Source: Lentibacillus halodurans | Lineage (GTDB): Bacteria > Bacillota > Bacilli > Bacillales > Amphibacillaceae | DNA length: 64,000 nt | Direction: 5' to 3' | NCBI RefSeq assembly: GCF_900112045.1 | Contig: NZ_FOJW01000014.1 | Location: forward strand, 1-64,000 | In this document: positions 41,926-53,626 of the stretch, one piece after another | How the letters are laid out: the number at the start of each line of letters is the position of its first letter | How positions within the stretch are numbered: position 1 is the first letter of the stretch | Notes under the pieces: model-generated | Told to the model about the DNA's origin: nothing | Databases searched by the model: none | Seen by the model: the letters and a program-made list of their open reading frames with translations, nothing else | Position numbers and translations under genes: made by a program

Positions 41926-43899
41926 ATGCAGGATTTTCAAAAGAAGCCAATGCTAAGCAGTCACTTATGGGTGATTTACTTGTTATCTGTTATACTGCTT
42001 GGCTTTGTCTGGTACTTTCAATGGATATTAGGACTGGTGCTGACTTTGATACTGGCTGCATCACTGTATTATAGTATACAGACAGAAAGTAAATTACAGC
42101 AGGAAACGGAAAACTATATCGCAACCCTCTCCCATCGTGTGAAACGTGTCGGGGAAGAAGCACTATTGGAAATGCCAATCGGAATCATATTGTATAACGA
42201 GGATTATAAAATTGAATGGGCAAACCCGTACATGAATCGTTTTACCAAAGACGACACACTCGTAGGATATTCACTCAATATGCTTTCGGATGATCTGACC
42301 TCAAAAATTAAAGAGAACGATGATGAAATATGGCTTGAGCTGGATGGATACCATTTTCAGATCACCATAAAAAAAGAAGAACGATTGTTATATTTGTCCG
42401 ATCGTACGAAACAGTCTCAAATCCAGACACGTTATAACAATGAGAAAACGGTTATTGCCATTATTTTTCTCGACAACTATGAAGAAATCACCCAGAACAT
42501 GGACGATACGTTAAAGAGTCAATTAAACTCTAAGGTAACATCTGTATTGAATAATTGGTCCAATGATTATGACATTTATCTGAAGCGCACATCACAGGAT
42601 CGGTTCTTGGCCGTTTTAACAAAAGAGACGCTGGATCAGCTGGAAAAGGCGAAGTTCGATATATTGGATGAAGTTCGCGGGTTAAATGCAGAACAGAATA
42701 TACCGATTACCTTAAGTATTGGGGCCGGCCTGGGTGACAGTCTGTTGCCGGATCTCGGTGAAATGGCACAATCAAGTCTTGATCTGGCATTAGGGCGCGG
42801 CGGTGATCAGGTCGTCATTAAAGATGATCTTGGTAAAGTCCGTTTTTATGGCGGTCGCACAAATCCGATGGAAAAACGAACAAGAGTCAGAGCGCGGGTT
42901 ATTTCACATGCATTAAAAGATTTGGTCCAGGGAAGCGATAATGTTATTATCATGGGTCACAAAGCACCGGATATGGATTCATTTGGGGCTGCAATAGGCA
43001 TTTTGAACATTGTGAAAGCCAATAATGTGGAAGGATATATCGTATTTGACCAGGATGACGTTGATACCGGTGTTTACCGGCTAGTTGAGGAAATCAAAGA
43101 AGAGCAAGAATTATGGGAGCACTTCGTTGAACCGGACGAATCGGAAGCTCTGATTACAAGCCGAAGCCTGGTTGTCGTTGTGGATACCCATAAACCATCC
43201 ATGGTAGCAAACGAAAGACTTTTAAATAAAACAGAGTATAAAGTGGTAATAGACCATCATCGGCGTGGTGAAGAATTTATCGACCATCCGACACTCGTTT
43301 ATATGGAGCCGTATGCATCATCAACAGCAGAACTGGTTACTGAGCTGCTGGAGTATCAGCCGAATTCGTTGAAACTGAAAATGCTGGAGGCAACAGCATT
43401 GCTGGCAGGTATCATTGTCGATACAAAAAGTTTCACGCTAAGGACAGGATCACGTACTTTCGATGCTGCCTCCTATTTAAGGTCAAAAGGTGCCGATACG
43501 GTATTGGTGCAGCGATTTATGAAAGAGGATCTGGATATATATATTAAACGAAGCAAACTGATTGAAAGAGCGGAAATATATCGTGATACCATTGCCATTT
43601 CAAAAGGAGTATCTGATGAAGTCTACGGTGGTGTTTTAATTGCACAGGCAGCAGATACATTGCTCACAATGAGCGGTATTAATGCATCATTTGTTATTTC
43701 CGAACGAGATGACGGGCGAATCGGGGTAAGTGCCCGTTCACTTGGAGATGTCAATGTGCAGGTCATCATGGAAAAAATGAATGGCGGAGGACATTTAACC
43801 AATGCTGCCACACAAATTGAAGATACAACGATTGAAGATACAGAAGCATTATTGAAGGATATATTAGAAGAGTATTTTACAGGAGGGGAAACCGAATGA
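41926..43899 (+). CDS. gdpP: Cyclic di-AMP phosphodiesterase GdpP (YybT)
   Basis: 657 residues: two membrane helices (about 15-55), PAS-like domain with heme-binding capacity in relatives, degenerate GGDEF, then DHH ([16 protein letters not shown], and IDHHRRG) and DHHA1 ([12 protein letters not shown]). Degrades c-di-AMP, which controls potassium and osmolyte uptake and wall stress. ATG 41926 follows AGGAG; the longer GTG start at 41899 is less likely. Overlaps rplI by four bases. Confidence 0.96.
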   Translation: MQDFQKKPMLSSHLWVIYLLSVILLGFVWYFQWILGLVLTLILAASLYYSIQTESKLQQETENYIATLSHRVKRVGEEALLEMPIGIILYNEDYKIEWANPYMNRFTKDDTLVGYSLNMLSDDLTSKIKENDDEIWLELDGYHFQITIKKEERLLYLSDRTKQSQIQTRYNNEKTVIAIIFLDNYEEITQNMDDTLKSQLNSKVTSVLNNWSNDYDIYLKRTSQDRFLAVLTKETLDQLEKAKFDILDEVRGLNAEQNIPITLSIGAGLGDSLLPDLGEMAQSSLDLALGRGGDQVVIKDDLGKVRFYGGRTNPMEKRTRVRARVISHALKDLVQGSDNVIIMGHKAPDMDSFGAAIGILNIVKANNVEGYIVFDQDDVDTGVYRLVEEIKEEQELWEHFVEPDESEALITSRSLVVVVDTHKPSMVANERLLNKTEYKVVIDHHRRGEEFIDHPTLVYMEPYASSTAELVTELLEYQPNSLKLKMLEATALLAGIIVDTKSFTLRTGSRTFDAASYLRSKGADTVLVQRFMKEDLDIYIKRSKLIERAEIYRDTIAISKGVSDEVYGGVLIAQAADTLLTMSGINASFVISERDDGRIGVSARSLGDVNVQVIMEKMNGGGHLTNAATQIEDTTIEDTEALLKDILEEYFTGGETE

Positions 43900-44342
43900 A
43901 AGTAATATTCACGCAGGATGTAAAAGGGAAAGGAAAAAAAGGTGAAGTGAAAAATGTCTCAGATGGCTATGCACGCAACTATCTCCTGAAAAATAATCTT
44001 GCTCAAGAGGCCACCCCGGGAAATATGAAAGCATTGGAAGCGAAAAAGAAAAAACAGCAGCAGCAAGCAGAAGAAGAGAAAAAAGAAGCAGAACTTTTGA
44101 AGAATGAACTTGCCGACTCAACAATTGAAATAAAGGCAAAATCCGGAGACGGTGGACGACTGTTCGGTTCGATTACATCAAAGCATATTGCGGATGCTCT
44201 GAAAAAAGACTATGGATATAAAATCGATAAACGTAAAATTGAACTTGATACGCCAATACGATCACTTGGGTATACGAATGTTCCGGTGAAATTGCATCCG
44301 GAAGTTACCGGTACCATCAAAGTTCACGTTGTGGAGGAGTAA
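43896..44342 (+). CDS. rplI: 50S ribosomal protein L9
   Basis: 148 residues; [20 protein letters not shown] start, long connecting helix (about 42-75, rich in K, E, Q), C-terminal rRNA-binding domain. ATG overlaps the gdpP stop; translational coupling likely. Confidence 0.98.
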   Translation: MKVIFTQDVKGKGKKGEVKNVSDGYARNYLLKNNLAQEATPGNMKALEAKKKKQQQQAEEEKKEAELLKNELADSTIEIKAKSGDGGRLFGSITSKHIADALKKDYGYKIDKRKIELDTPIRSLGYTNVPVKLHPEVTGTIKVHVVEE

Positions 44343-44397
44343 GCAGGATGTTTCATGGAACATCAGTAACGAGATCTCTCCACAAGGGGGGAAGAAG

Positions 44398-45771
44398 ATG
44401 AGCGAACTTTGGAATGATCGTGTACCGCCGCATAATATCGAAGCAGAACAGGCTGTTATTGGTGCCGTCTTTTTGGAACCGGAAGCATTATCATCGGCTG
44501 CTGAGCGTTTAATGCCTGATGATTTTTACCGCGCAAGCCATCAACGGATATTTGATACAATGCTGAAGTTAACAGATAAGGGAGAACCGATAGACCTTGT
44601 TACGGTAACTACATCCCTGTCCAATGAAAAAAAACTCGATGAGGCAGGTGGAGTTGCTTATTTGTCTGACTTGGCAGGCAGTGTCCCGACAGCAGCCAAC
44701 ATCGATTATTACAGCAAAATTGTTGAGGAAAAAGCACTGCTCCGCCGGCTGATCAGAACGGCGACGGATATTGTAACGTCAGGATTTGCCAATGAAGATG
44801 ATGTAGAAGAAGTGCTAAATGAAGCGGAAAAGAACATTCTGGAGGTGTCCAGCCAGAAGAATTCCGGAACATTTAAAGCGATTAAAGACGTTCTGATCGA
44901 TGTATATGATAATATTGAACAGCTTCATCACCATGATGGCGACATAACTGGAATTCCGACAGGCTATCGTGATTTAGATCAGATCACTTCCGGTTTCCAG
45001 CGTAACGATTTGATCATTATTGCAGCAAGGCCATCAGTCGGTAAAACTGCTTTTGCCTTGAATATTGCTCAAAATGTCTCCATTAACACCGATGAAAGTG
45101 TGGCGATTTTCAGTTTGGAGATGGGAGCCGATCAGCTCGTTTCCCGTATGCTTTGTGCAGAAGGTAATATTGATGCACAGCGGCTTCGAACTGGAAGACT
45201 TGAGGCGGATGACTGGAGTAAACTGACAATGGCGATGGGCAGTCTTTCCAATGCCGGCATTTACATTGATGACTCCCCTGGCATCCGTGTCAGCGAAATT
45301 CGCTCAAAATGCAGGCGTCTGAAGCAGGAACATGGCCTGGGTATGATTCTGATCGACTATTTGCAGCTTATTCAGGGCAGTGGCAATTCCCGGGAAAACA
45401 GACAGCAGGAAGTGTCGGAAATCTCTCGTGCCCTTAAAGCTTTAGCACGTGAATTGAATGTTCCTTTAATCGCTTTGTCACAGCTTTCACGTGGTGTGGA
45501 GGCACGTCAGGACAAGCGTCCGATGATGTCGGACTTGCGTGAATCAGGAAGTATCGAGCAGGATGCTGACATCGTAGGGTTTTTGTACCGGGATGACTAT
45601 TATGATCAGGAATCCGAGAAACAAAATATTATTGAAATCATCATCTCCAAACAGCGGAACGGCCCAGTCGGCAATGTTGAACTGGCATTTGTAAAAGAAT
45701 ATAATAAGTTTGTAGACTTGGATCATCGCTATAGTGACAGCGATGTGCCACCGGAACCTGTACAGGCATAA
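44398..45771 (+). CDS. dnaC: Replicative DNA helicase (DnaB type, dnaC in Bacillus)
   Basis: Hexameric fork helicase. 457 residues: N-terminal DnaB domain (PPHNIEAEQAVIGAVFLEPE), RecA-like domain with Walker A ARPSVGKTAFALN (about 209-221) and LIDYLQLIQG. ATG 44398 follows GGGGGGAAG. No intein is inserted. The Bacillus gene name is dnaC; the family name is DnaB. Confidence 0.97.
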   Translation: MSELWNDRVPPHNIEAEQAVIGAVFLEPEALSSAAERLMPDDFYRASHQRIFDTMLKLTDKGEPIDLVTVTTSLSNEKKLDEAGGVAYLSDLAGSVPTAANIDYYSKIVEEKALLRRLIRTATDIVTSGFANEDDVEEVLNEAEKNILEVSSQKNSGTFKAIKDVLIDVYDNIEQLHHHDGDITGIPTGYRDLDQITSGFQRNDLIIIAARPSVGKTAFALNIAQNVSINTDESVAIFSLEMGADQLVSRMLCAEGNIDAQRLRTGRLEADDWSKLTMAMGSLSNAGIYIDDSPGIRVSEIRSKCRRLKQEHGLGMILIDYLQLIQGSGNSRENRQQEVSEISRALKALARELNVPLIALSQLSRGVEARQDKRPMMSDLRESGSIEQDADIVGFLYRDDYYDQESEKQNIIEIIISKQRNGPVGNVELAFVKEYNKFVDLDHRYSDSDVPPEPVQA

Positions 45772-45800
45772 GACACAGGGACAAAAGTATATTAGCCAAA

Positions 45801-45854
45801 GATACATCCGAACGATGATTCCACTATGATGGGAACAGTTCGGATGTATCTTTT
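45801..45854 (+). terminator. Terminator after dnaC
   Basis: GATACATCCGAAC (45801-45813) pairs with GTTCGGATGTATC (45838-45850), followed by TTTT. The family A repeat begins at its right arm. Confidence 0.75.
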
Positions 45855-46147
45855 AGGTATGTTTGAAAATTTGTTCGCAAGATCCACCAACGGAGAAGTC
45901 ACTTGGTCTTAGATTTGCTTTCCGAGAAGGCTGAAGTCTGCGCAGTATGCTGCCGGAGAGAATGATCGCACGCAACTAACATCAGAATGGAAGGGAGGCT
46001 GCACCAAGACAAAATGTCACGCTTTCGCAGTCGGTATCAACGATGAATAAGGATGTAACTGTTGAAAAAGTAAAATGCCGCAATTCCTGCCCTGTAATCG
46101 TTCGTCTTTAGCGTGGAAAGTTTTCATTGTGTCCGGCCTCTTTTTTT
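45847..46147. repeat. Dispersed intergenic repeat, family A, copy 2 (short form)
   Basis: Aligns with 897-1318 in the same orientation. It starts TATCTTTTAGGTATGTTTGA and ends GTGTCCGGCCTCTTTTTTT. Compared with copy 1 it lacks the ~110 bases between the two TTTGCTT words. Long exact words such as AGCGTGGAAAGTTTTCATTG are shared. No coding frame is conserved between the copies. Confidence 0.8.
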
Positions 46148-46187
46148 ATTGATGCAAAAATAACAATCTATACTTTAAAGCTCATAT

Positions 46188-46231
46188 TTAAACGAACGTT
46201 ATAATAATATATTTAGACATTATTCGTTTTT
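46188..46231. promoter_or_regulatory. Candidate PurR site (inverted PurBox pair) upstream of purA
   Basis: TTAAACGAACGTT (46188-46200) and, inverted, AAAAACGAATAAT (46231-46219) resemble the Bacillus PurBox AWWWCCGAACWWT at about 10 and 11 of 13 positions. The spacing of 18 bases is close to the usual 16-17. The pair ends just before the -35 of purA, as in PurR-regulated promoters. Confidence 0.55.
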
Positions 46232-46234
46232 ATT

Positions 46235-46263
46235 TTGACATGCAGTATTTTTATTGATAAAAT
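46235..46263 (+). promoter_or_regulatory. Sigma-A promoter of purA
   Basis: TTGACA (46235-46240), 17 bases, TAAAAT (46258-46263), about 50 bases before the start codon. Confidence 0.85.
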
Positions 46264-46295
46264 AACGCTGTTCACAAGGAAAACACAAATGTTAA

Positions 46296-47600
<1,305 letters not shown>

Positions 47601-47617
47601 ATCATGCGTTTCAAATA

Positions 47618-47649
47618 GACCTCTATCCAAACGGGTAGGGGTCTTATTT
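47618..47649 (+). terminator. Terminator after purA
   Basis: AGACCTCTATCC and GGGTAGGGGTCT form a stem with a short loop, followed by TATTT. Confidence 0.75.
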
Positions 47650-47758
47650 GCGTATAAGGGAATGCTTACGGCAGAAAGAGGCAACGATCAAGTGAACAGC
47701 AAAATGATTCAAAATACGTCATAATATAGTAAATTCATCCTATTATCAATGCGAATTT

Positions 47759-47775
47759 TGTAATATAAATGTAAA
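47759..47775 (+). promoter_or_regulatory. Perfect WalR-type box upstream of the M23 peptidase gene
   Basis: TGTAAT-ATAAA-TGTAAA fits the WalR consensus TGTWAH-N5-TGTWAH at all twelve defined positions. Confidence 0.6.
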
Positions 47776-47864
47776 ATAGTATAGGAAAAAATCACCAATA
47801 TCGTAATTAAATACTCAATAAGTCACATTTTACAATCAAATATATGTAAAAAATTGTAAGATAT

Positions 47865-47905
47865 TATACAATCATATTACATTTGCACTGGTTCTATTTT
47901 ATACT
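47865..47905 (+). promoter_or_regulatory. WalR-like box abutting a -10 element
   Basis: On the minus strand TGTAAT-N5-TGTATA (47881-47865) matches 11 of 12 WalR-box positions. TATACT at 47900-47905 is a good -10, with no good -35 at 17 bases (TTACAT, inside the box), as expected of an activator-dependent promoter for the M23 gene. The leader would be about 180 bases. Confidence 0.5.
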
Positions 47906-48090
47906 AATTGAAACTGTGGTAGATTTGGTTGTGGAAAATGAGAAAGTCTTACACTCACAGATAGCGTACTTGGGATAAATCTTTTCGTAACGTAAGAAAA
48001 AATACAGGATGGTTGATCTTATATTTTATAAGGAAATTCACGCACTCGCTAAAATGTGAGGCTAGGCTTTTGGTAAGGGGGAGTACAGTC

Positions 48091-49581
48091 TTGTTGAAAG
48101 AAAATAGGAAGACTGTGAGAAGATATACGGGAAAGCTGAATATGCTGACAAAAGTCGGAATGATGACGTGTATCGGTCTTTTGCTAACATTTACGACAGT
48201 ATATGCAGATGATAACGGTAAACTGGAGAAAATATATCATGTTTATGTGGATGGAAAACATGCCGGGAAAGTTGATGACAAGCGTGTCATAGAGAACGTA
48301 ATGCGCAGCAAAGTTGAAGAGAAGGAAGAAGACTTTGGTGACTATACGCTGACAGTCGGTGAAGAGGTATCATTTGTTTCTGAACGTGTATTCAATCCTG
48401 CATATAACAATAGCAAGGTAAGTGACCAGATCAAAGATACCCTGTCTATTAAGGCAGAGGCTGTTGAACTGAAAATAGCTGATCAGTCAGCTGGCTATTT
48501 TAAAAACAAAGAAACGGCTGAAAACGTATTAAAGCAATATAAAACAAAATACGCTGATGAAGAGATTCTTGAAAAGCTGTCTGCCAAAGAACAGGAAGAT
48601 AGCAGCCCGGAATATAGGCAGCAGGCTCTCGTAAACGAAAAACAGGATGAGATAACATTGGATCCGGGTGAAACTGTTATTACAAATGTTATGCTATCGG
48701 AAAACGTTTCATTTGCAGAGAAAAAAGTTGACCCGGCGGATATTTTAACGGAAAAACAGGGCTTAATGATGCTTGAAAAAGGTACACTGGAAGAAAAAGT
48801 ACATAAAGTCGAGAAAGGTGAAGTGCTCGGTGATATTGCCGGCAAGTATGATGTAACGATTGATGAGTTATTGGAATTAAATGACGGCCTGGAGAAAGAT
48901 TCAATCCTGCAAATTGACCAGGAAATACATGTGACCGACTACAAGCCGTTTGTTGATGTCATCGTTCAAAAAGAACAAATGAAAAAAGAAACGATTGACT
49001 ATGAAACAGAAATCATCGAGTCAGACGACTTGTATAAAGGTGATAAGGAAGTGAAACAAGAGGGGCAGGAAGGAAAAAAAGAAGTTCATTATGCACTGGA
49101 GATGACGAATGACAACGTAACGAACAAAGAAGTTGTTAACGAAAAAACGACAAAAGAACCTGTAAAAGAAATTATCATTGAAGGTACAAAAGTCGTACCG
49201 TCACGTGGAACAGGCGACTTGCACTGGCCGACAATTGGCGGTTATGTATCCAGCAATGTTGGCGAGCGCTGGGGGTCCATGCATAAAGGAATGGACATAG
49301 CACGTCCAAGTGACCGTTCCATATTAGCAGCAGATAATGGTACAGTTGTATCATCAGGCTGGGATGACGGAGGTTATGGCAATAAAATTGTGATTAGCCA
49401 TAATAATGGGATGAAAACGGTGTATGCTCATCTTTCATCAATCAGTGTCAGCTCTGGCGAGACTGTAGAAAAAGGAAGCAAAATCGGAGTGATGGGATCA
49501 ACAGGCGATTCAACAGGTGTTCACTTGCACTTTGAAGTTTATAAGAATGGCGCACTCCAAAACCCGCAGGATTATTTTTAG
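48091..49581 (+). CDS. Cell-wall M23 endopeptidase with LysM and G5 domains
   Basis: About 496 residues from TTG 48091, seven bases after GGGGGAG. Signal peptide or anchor (MLTKVGMMTCIGLLLTFTTVYA), an extended acidic region, LysM (VEKGEVLGDIAGKYDVTIDE), G5 (ETEIIESDDLYKGDKEVKQE), and a C-terminal peptidase M23 domain with HKGMDIA, VYAHLSS and HLHFEVY zinc/catalytic motifs. Should cut peptidoglycan cross-links. Candidate WalR boxes upstream and the neighbouring walRK operon suggest WalR control. Confidence 0.92.
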   Translation: MLKENRKTVRRYTGKLNMLTKVGMMTCIGLLLTFTTVYADDNGKLEKIYHVYVDGKHAGKVDDKRVIENVMRSKVEEKEEDFGDYTLTVGEEVSFVSERVFNPAYNNSKVSDQIKDTLSIKAEAVELKIADQSAGYFKNKETAENVLKQYKTKYADEEILEKLSAKEQEDSSPEYRQQALVNEKQDEITLDPGETVITNVMLSENVSFAEKKVDPADILTEKQGLMMLEKGTLEEKVHKVEKGEVLGDIAGKYDVTIDELLELNDGLEKDSILQIDQEIHVTDYKPFVDVIVQKEQMKKETIDYETEIIESDDLYKGDKEVKQEGQEGKKEVHYALEMTNDNVTNKEVVNEKTTKEPVKEIIIEGTKVVPSRGTGDLHWPTIGGYVSSNVGERWGSMHKGMDIARPSDRSILAADNGTVVSSGWDDGGYGNKIVISHNNGMKTVYAHLSSISVSSGETVEKGSKIGVMGSTGDSTGVHLHFEVYKNGALQNPQDYF

Positions 49582-49587
49582 AAATGA

Positions 49588-49631
49588 ACAGCAAAAAGAC
49601 TGGCTCAATCATGGGTCAGTCTTTTTGCTGT
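49588..49631 (+). terminator. Terminator after the M23 gene
   Basis: ACAGCAAAAAGACTG (49588-49602) pairs with CAGTCTTTTTGCTGT (49617-49631), a 15-bp stem. A T run is part of the stem. Confidence 0.85.
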
Positions 49632-49775
49632 AAGATTGTAAAATTTAATGCAGAACCGGCTTTTTCACCGATTTTATTTATTCTGATCGCTAATTTTTGA
49701 CTTCTAATATAAGACATTTAAGTAAAAGTGCGATAGAATGGAACAAAGGAATGTTTAAAAAAGGAAGTGACGGTT

Positions 49776-50480
49776 ATGGCTCATAAAGTATTAGTAGTAG
49801 ATGACGAACAACCGATTGCAGATATTCTAAAATTTAATCTTGAAAAAGAAGGATATGAAGTCGTCATAGCTTATGATGGCGATGAGGCTATTCAGCTGGC
49901 GGAGCAGGAAACACCGGACCTGGTATTGCTTGATATAATGCTGCCGAATAAGGATGGCAATGAAGTATGCCGCGAAATCCGCAAGACACAGTCTATGCCG
50001 ATTATCATGCTGACAGCCAAGGATGCTGAGATTGATAAAGTGCTGGGACTGGAGCTCGGCGCCGATGATTATGTGACAAAGCCGTTCAGTAACAGGGAAG
50101 TGGTTGCCAGGGTGAAAGCGAATTTACGCAGGCAGCAGCAAATTCCTGATGATGCGGTGAAGACATCCAAAAATATCGAAATTGGCCGGCTCGTGATCCA
50201 TCCAGATGCTTATGCCGTAACTCGGGATGGCGAGCAACTGGAGCTTACTCACCGTGAGTTTGAGCTGCTTCATTACCTTGCCCGGCATATTGGACAAGTG
50301 ATGACAAGGGAGCACTTGCTTGAAACGGTATGGGGATATGACTATTTTGGCGATGTCCGCACAGTCGACGTGACGATTAGACGCCTGCGGGAAAAGATCG
50401 AGGACAATCCAAGCAATCCGATGTGGATCGTTACACGAAGGGGCGTTGGCTACTATTTACGTAACCCTGAACAGGAGTAG
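49776..50480 (+). CDS. walR: Response regulator WalR (YycF)
   Basis: OmpR-family regulator essential in most Firmicutes; controls wall hydrolases. 234 residues; phospho-acceptor Asp53 (LLDIMLPN), Thr/Lys in YVTKPFS, C-terminal winged helix with [23 protein letters not shown] 49776 follows AAGGAAGTGA; the GTG-type start at 49767 is less likely. Confidence 0.98.
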   Translation: MAHKVLVVDDEQPIADILKFNLEKEGYEVVIAYDGDEAIQLAEQETPDLVLLDIMLPNKDGNEVCREIRKTQSMPIIMLTAKDAEIDKVLGLELGADDYVTKPFSNREVVARVKANLRRQQQIPDDAVKTSKNIEIGRLVIHPDAYAVTRDGEQLELTHREFELLHYLARHIGQVMTREHLLETVWGYDYFGDVRTVDVTIRRLREKIEDNPSNPMWIVTRRGVGYYLRNPEQE

Positions 50481-50489
50481 GTCAATCCG

Positions 50490-52316
50490 ATGCATAAAGT
50501 TGGTTTTTTTCGCTCAATACAATTGAAATTCATCATTATGTTCATACTCCTGCTGCTTGTCACAATACAGGTGATCAGTGCTTATTTTGTCCGCGGCCTC
50601 GAAACAGAACTGAAGGAAAACTTTGAAGAGTCAGTTGAGGCTAATGTTAGTATTTTAGAGGTGAACCTGGAGCAGGCATTCAGCAAAGAGCGCTCTGATG
50701 ATGACGATGAACAGGGGCTCGCGAGTGAAGTGCAAAATATTGTAAGAGTTAATGATACAGCGGATATCATTAATATACAAGTTGTTGATATGCAGAGCAG
50801 AATTATGGCTGCAAGTGATATTTCCAACAGCAGCGATATTGGGAAGAAAACGACAGACGATTTTATCAACAATGTATTGCGATTTGGGGTTGAAGATAAA
50901 AGCAATGTGATTAACAGAGAAGGTAACCGGACTTACCGGCGGGCCATCCCGTTGTATGATCACGAACAAACACAGGTCGGTGCACTCTATATCGAAGCTT
51001 CGCTTGAAGGGGTATATGATCAGCTGGATGCTATAAACCGTGTTTTTCTGCAGGGCTCTATTTTGGCCATTACTGTATCCGCATTTTTAGGAATTCTGGT
51101 TGCCAGAACGATTACCAAACCAATCCAGGAAATGCGCAGACAGGCACAGACGATGGCACAGGAAGATTTTTCCCAAAAGGTAAACGTTTATGGTAAAGAT
51201 GAAATTGGCCAGCTTGCCGAGTCGTTCAATGATTTAAATGCCAAGTTAAAGCATTCCAGGGCGCTGACAGAAGAAGAGAGACGCAAATTAAGTTCCGTCC
51301 TGTCCAATATGTCCGACGGGGTCATTGCCACCGACCGGAATGGTTTTATCACACTGTTGAATGATGCTGCCGGTATTCTGATCGGGTATGATCCGGAAGA
51401 TGCCCAAGGTGAATTTTTGCTTGACGTTCTGCAGCTGGATGAGAACTCTGTCGATATCACGGAGTTGCCTGACAGCGGTTCGATGATCATTGACTTTAGT
51501 GATGAAAATGATATTTATCTGGTACGGGCCAAGTTCTCGACTGTTTCCGATGAGGATCATGATGTGACCGGTTTTATTACCGTACTCAGTGATGTTACTG
51601 AACAGGAGAAAATTGAGCGTGAACGCCGGGAGTTTGTCTCCAACGTGTCCCATGAGCTGCGGACACCATTAACAACCATGCGCAGTTATATCGAGGCGCT
51701 GACGGAAGGTGCCTGGGAGGACAAGCAAATTGCACCGAAATTCCTTGCTGTCACGCAAAATGAAACAGACCGGATGATCCGGATGGTCAATGACCTGTTG
51801 CAGCTTTCCCGAATGGATAATAAAAGTGAGTCACTGCAGCAGCAGCGAACAGATTTCATCAACTTTTTCCATGAAGTGATTGATCGTTTCGAGATGAATC
51901 TTTCAGAAGATATGAAACTGCAGCGCGACCTGCCAAATGAAAAATATGATGTTTGGGTTGATAAAGATAAAATGGTTCAAGTATTGGATAACATTATTTC
52001 CAATGCGATCAAGTACTCTCCTGAAGGCGGAACCATTCGCCTTCAGGTATCGAAACAGAACAGACAGCTGCTCGTGGCCGTATCGGATCAGGGCACTGGG
52101 ATACCGTATGATAAGGTCGATAGAATTTTTGACCGTTTTTACCGTGCCGACCAGGCCAGGTCACGTAAACTTGGTGGTACAGGTTTGGGGCTGGCTATTG
52201 CCAGGGAAATTATTGAAGCTCACCATGGCAGTATTTGGGCAAAAAGTAAAGAAGGTAAAGGGACGACCATTCTCTTTACACTTCCGCTGGTAAACAAGAA
52301 GCGGAGGGGAAAATAA
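50490..52316 (+). CDS. walK: Sensor histidine kinase WalK (YycG)
   Basis: 608 residues: two membrane helices (about 10-32 and 183-203) around an extracellular PAS-like domain, HAMP (about 204-257), intracellular PAS (262-372), HisKA with SHELRTPLTTMRSY (phospho-His near 385) and HATPase with NAIKYSPEGG, FDRFYR and GGTGLGLAIA. Senses wall status and phosphorylates WalR. Starts 9 bases after walR. Confidence 0.98.
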   Translation: MHKVGFFRSIQLKFIIMFILLLLVTIQVISAYFVRGLETELKENFEESVEANVSILEVNLEQAFSKERSDDDDEQGLASEVQNIVRVNDTADIINIQVVDMQSRIMAASDISNSSDIGKKTTDDFINNVLRFGVEDKSNVINREGNRTYRRAIPLYDHEQTQVGALYIEASLEGVYDQLDAINRVFLQGSILAITVSAFLGILVARTITKPIQEMRRQAQTMAQEDFSQKVNVYGKDEIGQLAESFNDLNAKLKHSRALTEEERRKLSSVLSNMSDGVIATDRNGFITLLNDAAGILIGYDPEDAQGEFLLDVLQLDENSVDITELPDSGSMIIDFSDENDIYLVRAKFSTVSDEDHDVTGFITVLSDVTEQEKIERERREFVSNVSHELRTPLTTMRSYIEALTEGAWEDKQIAPKFLAVTQNETDRMIRMVNDLLQLSRMDNKSESLQQQRTDFINFFHEVIDRFEMNLSEDMKLQRDLPNEKYDVWVDKDKMVQVLDNIISNAIKYSPEGGTIRLQVSKQNRQLLVAVSDQGTGIPYDKVDRIFDRFYRADQARSRKLGGTGLGLAIAREIIEAHHGSIWAKSKEGKGTTILFTLPLVNKKRRGK

Positions 52317-53626
52317 TGCAGTTTGAAACAGTAAAATCATTTTTATTATGCGTACTGGTAGGAATTAGCTTATTGCTTACATTTGCCCTATGGAGCTACA
52401 AACCGGATATAGAAAGATTCACAGAGGATGTCGTTGAGGATAGTACAGACCTCGGCGGAACCGAGGAAACAATGGATAGTCTGGTTGCACCAGCATCCAT
52501 TATCTTCTCGAATGGCGATAACTACTTCGGTTTCACGGATCCGAATGATCGTAAGTCTCTATACGAGGATATACAGTCATGGAGCTTGTATGACTTTCGG
52601 ACAACAAGCAGTAACGGGCCGCCATCTGAAACGAATCAGGTGGAGATCGTTTTTCCAGATAGCATACCAATGGCGTTGGCAGGAAATTTATTTAAAGTCA
52701 ACGGTGATGTCAATTTCCCTGAATGGGGGTTTGAGCGGATATTTATCACGTTTAATCAGGATACCAACTCAATGAATATGATTTTCCTGTCCGAAAACGG
52801 TGATCAGCAGGCGACAGCCGTCGTTAATAATTCCGAAAAGCATGAACGTCTATGGGAATACCTGACAACGTATGAAGGGTTGAGTGAGTTTTCAAGGGTT
52901 GAAACGGCGGGAAGGACATTTTATGTACCAAGTAATCGGGTGGAAGTCTCCACCAAGTCGATAGCGGTGCAAAGCATTAATTCGAGGCACATGGTTGATG
53001 CACTGTTTACGAATTCTGATCTAGTAAGCCGGAATCGGGTCAGTGAGAATGAAATCTATTTTACAGATAGTGCAAGGGGAATCATGCGCGTTTATCCGAA
53101 CAGAAGAACGATGGAATTTCAAAATCCGCTTGAGACATCCTATGAGCAGATGGATCCGGTAGAATTACTGAAGCAGAGCAGCGCGAATATTAACGATCAC
53201 CGGGGCTGGACGGATGATTATCATTTGATGGATCTCAATATTAATGGTTCTGCCAATACAGTAAGCTACCAGATGTATTATGAAGGGTATCCCATTTTTG
53301 GAAATAACTATTCATCCATCATTGAGCAGCAGTACCGGGCAGAAGTGTTGTATCAATATAATCGCCCATTATTTGATTTGGGAAACTACCTGGGGGAGGA
53401 TGATTCCTCAGAGCTGATGTCAGGCAGTGAGGTTATCGATCACCTCGAAAACAGTTCTGATTACGATATGGAGAAGGTGTATGACATTAAGGTCGGTTAT
53501 GATTTAACCTATCAGAGTGATGCTGACGCGATAACATTGGATCCGTCCTGGTTCATGGACTACAATGGAAGCTGGCAGAAAATTGATTTTCAGGATGATT
53601 CGCAGCAGCATAGGGAGGGAACTTAG
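52316..53626 (+). CDS. walH: WalK regulator WalH (YycH)
   Basis: 436 residues: one N-terminal membrane helix (about 6-24) and a large extracytoplasmic domain, many acidic residues. With WalI it restrains WalK. ATG overlaps the last base of the walK stop. Sequence is divergent, so the call relies on operon position and topology. Confidence 0.93.
   Translation: MQFETVKSFLLCVLVGISLLLTFALWSYKPDIERFTEDVVEDSTDLGGTEETMDSLVAPASIIFSNGDNYFGFTDPNDRKSLYEDIQSWSLYDFRTTSSNGPPSETNQVEIVFPDSIPMALAGNLFKVNGDVNFPEWGFERIFITFNQDTNSMNMIFLSENGDQQATAVVNNSEKHERLWEYLTTYEGLSEFSRVETAGRTFYVPSNRVEVSTKSIAVQSINSRHMVDALFTNSDLVSRNRVSENEIYFTDSARGIMRVYPNRRTMEFQNPLETSYEQMDPVELLKQSSANINDHRGWTDDYHLMDLNINGSANTVSYQMYYEGYPIFGNNYSSIIEQQYRAEVLYQYNRPLFDLGNYLGEDDSSELMSGSEVIDHLENSSDYDMEKVYDIKVGYDLTYQSDADAITLDPSWFMDYNGSWQKIDFQDDSQQHREGT

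Noticed and set aside
45384-45399. CAATTCCCGGGAAAAC inside dnaC as a Noc site
   Set aside because: 12 of 16 matches only, in a coding region; kept out as too weak.
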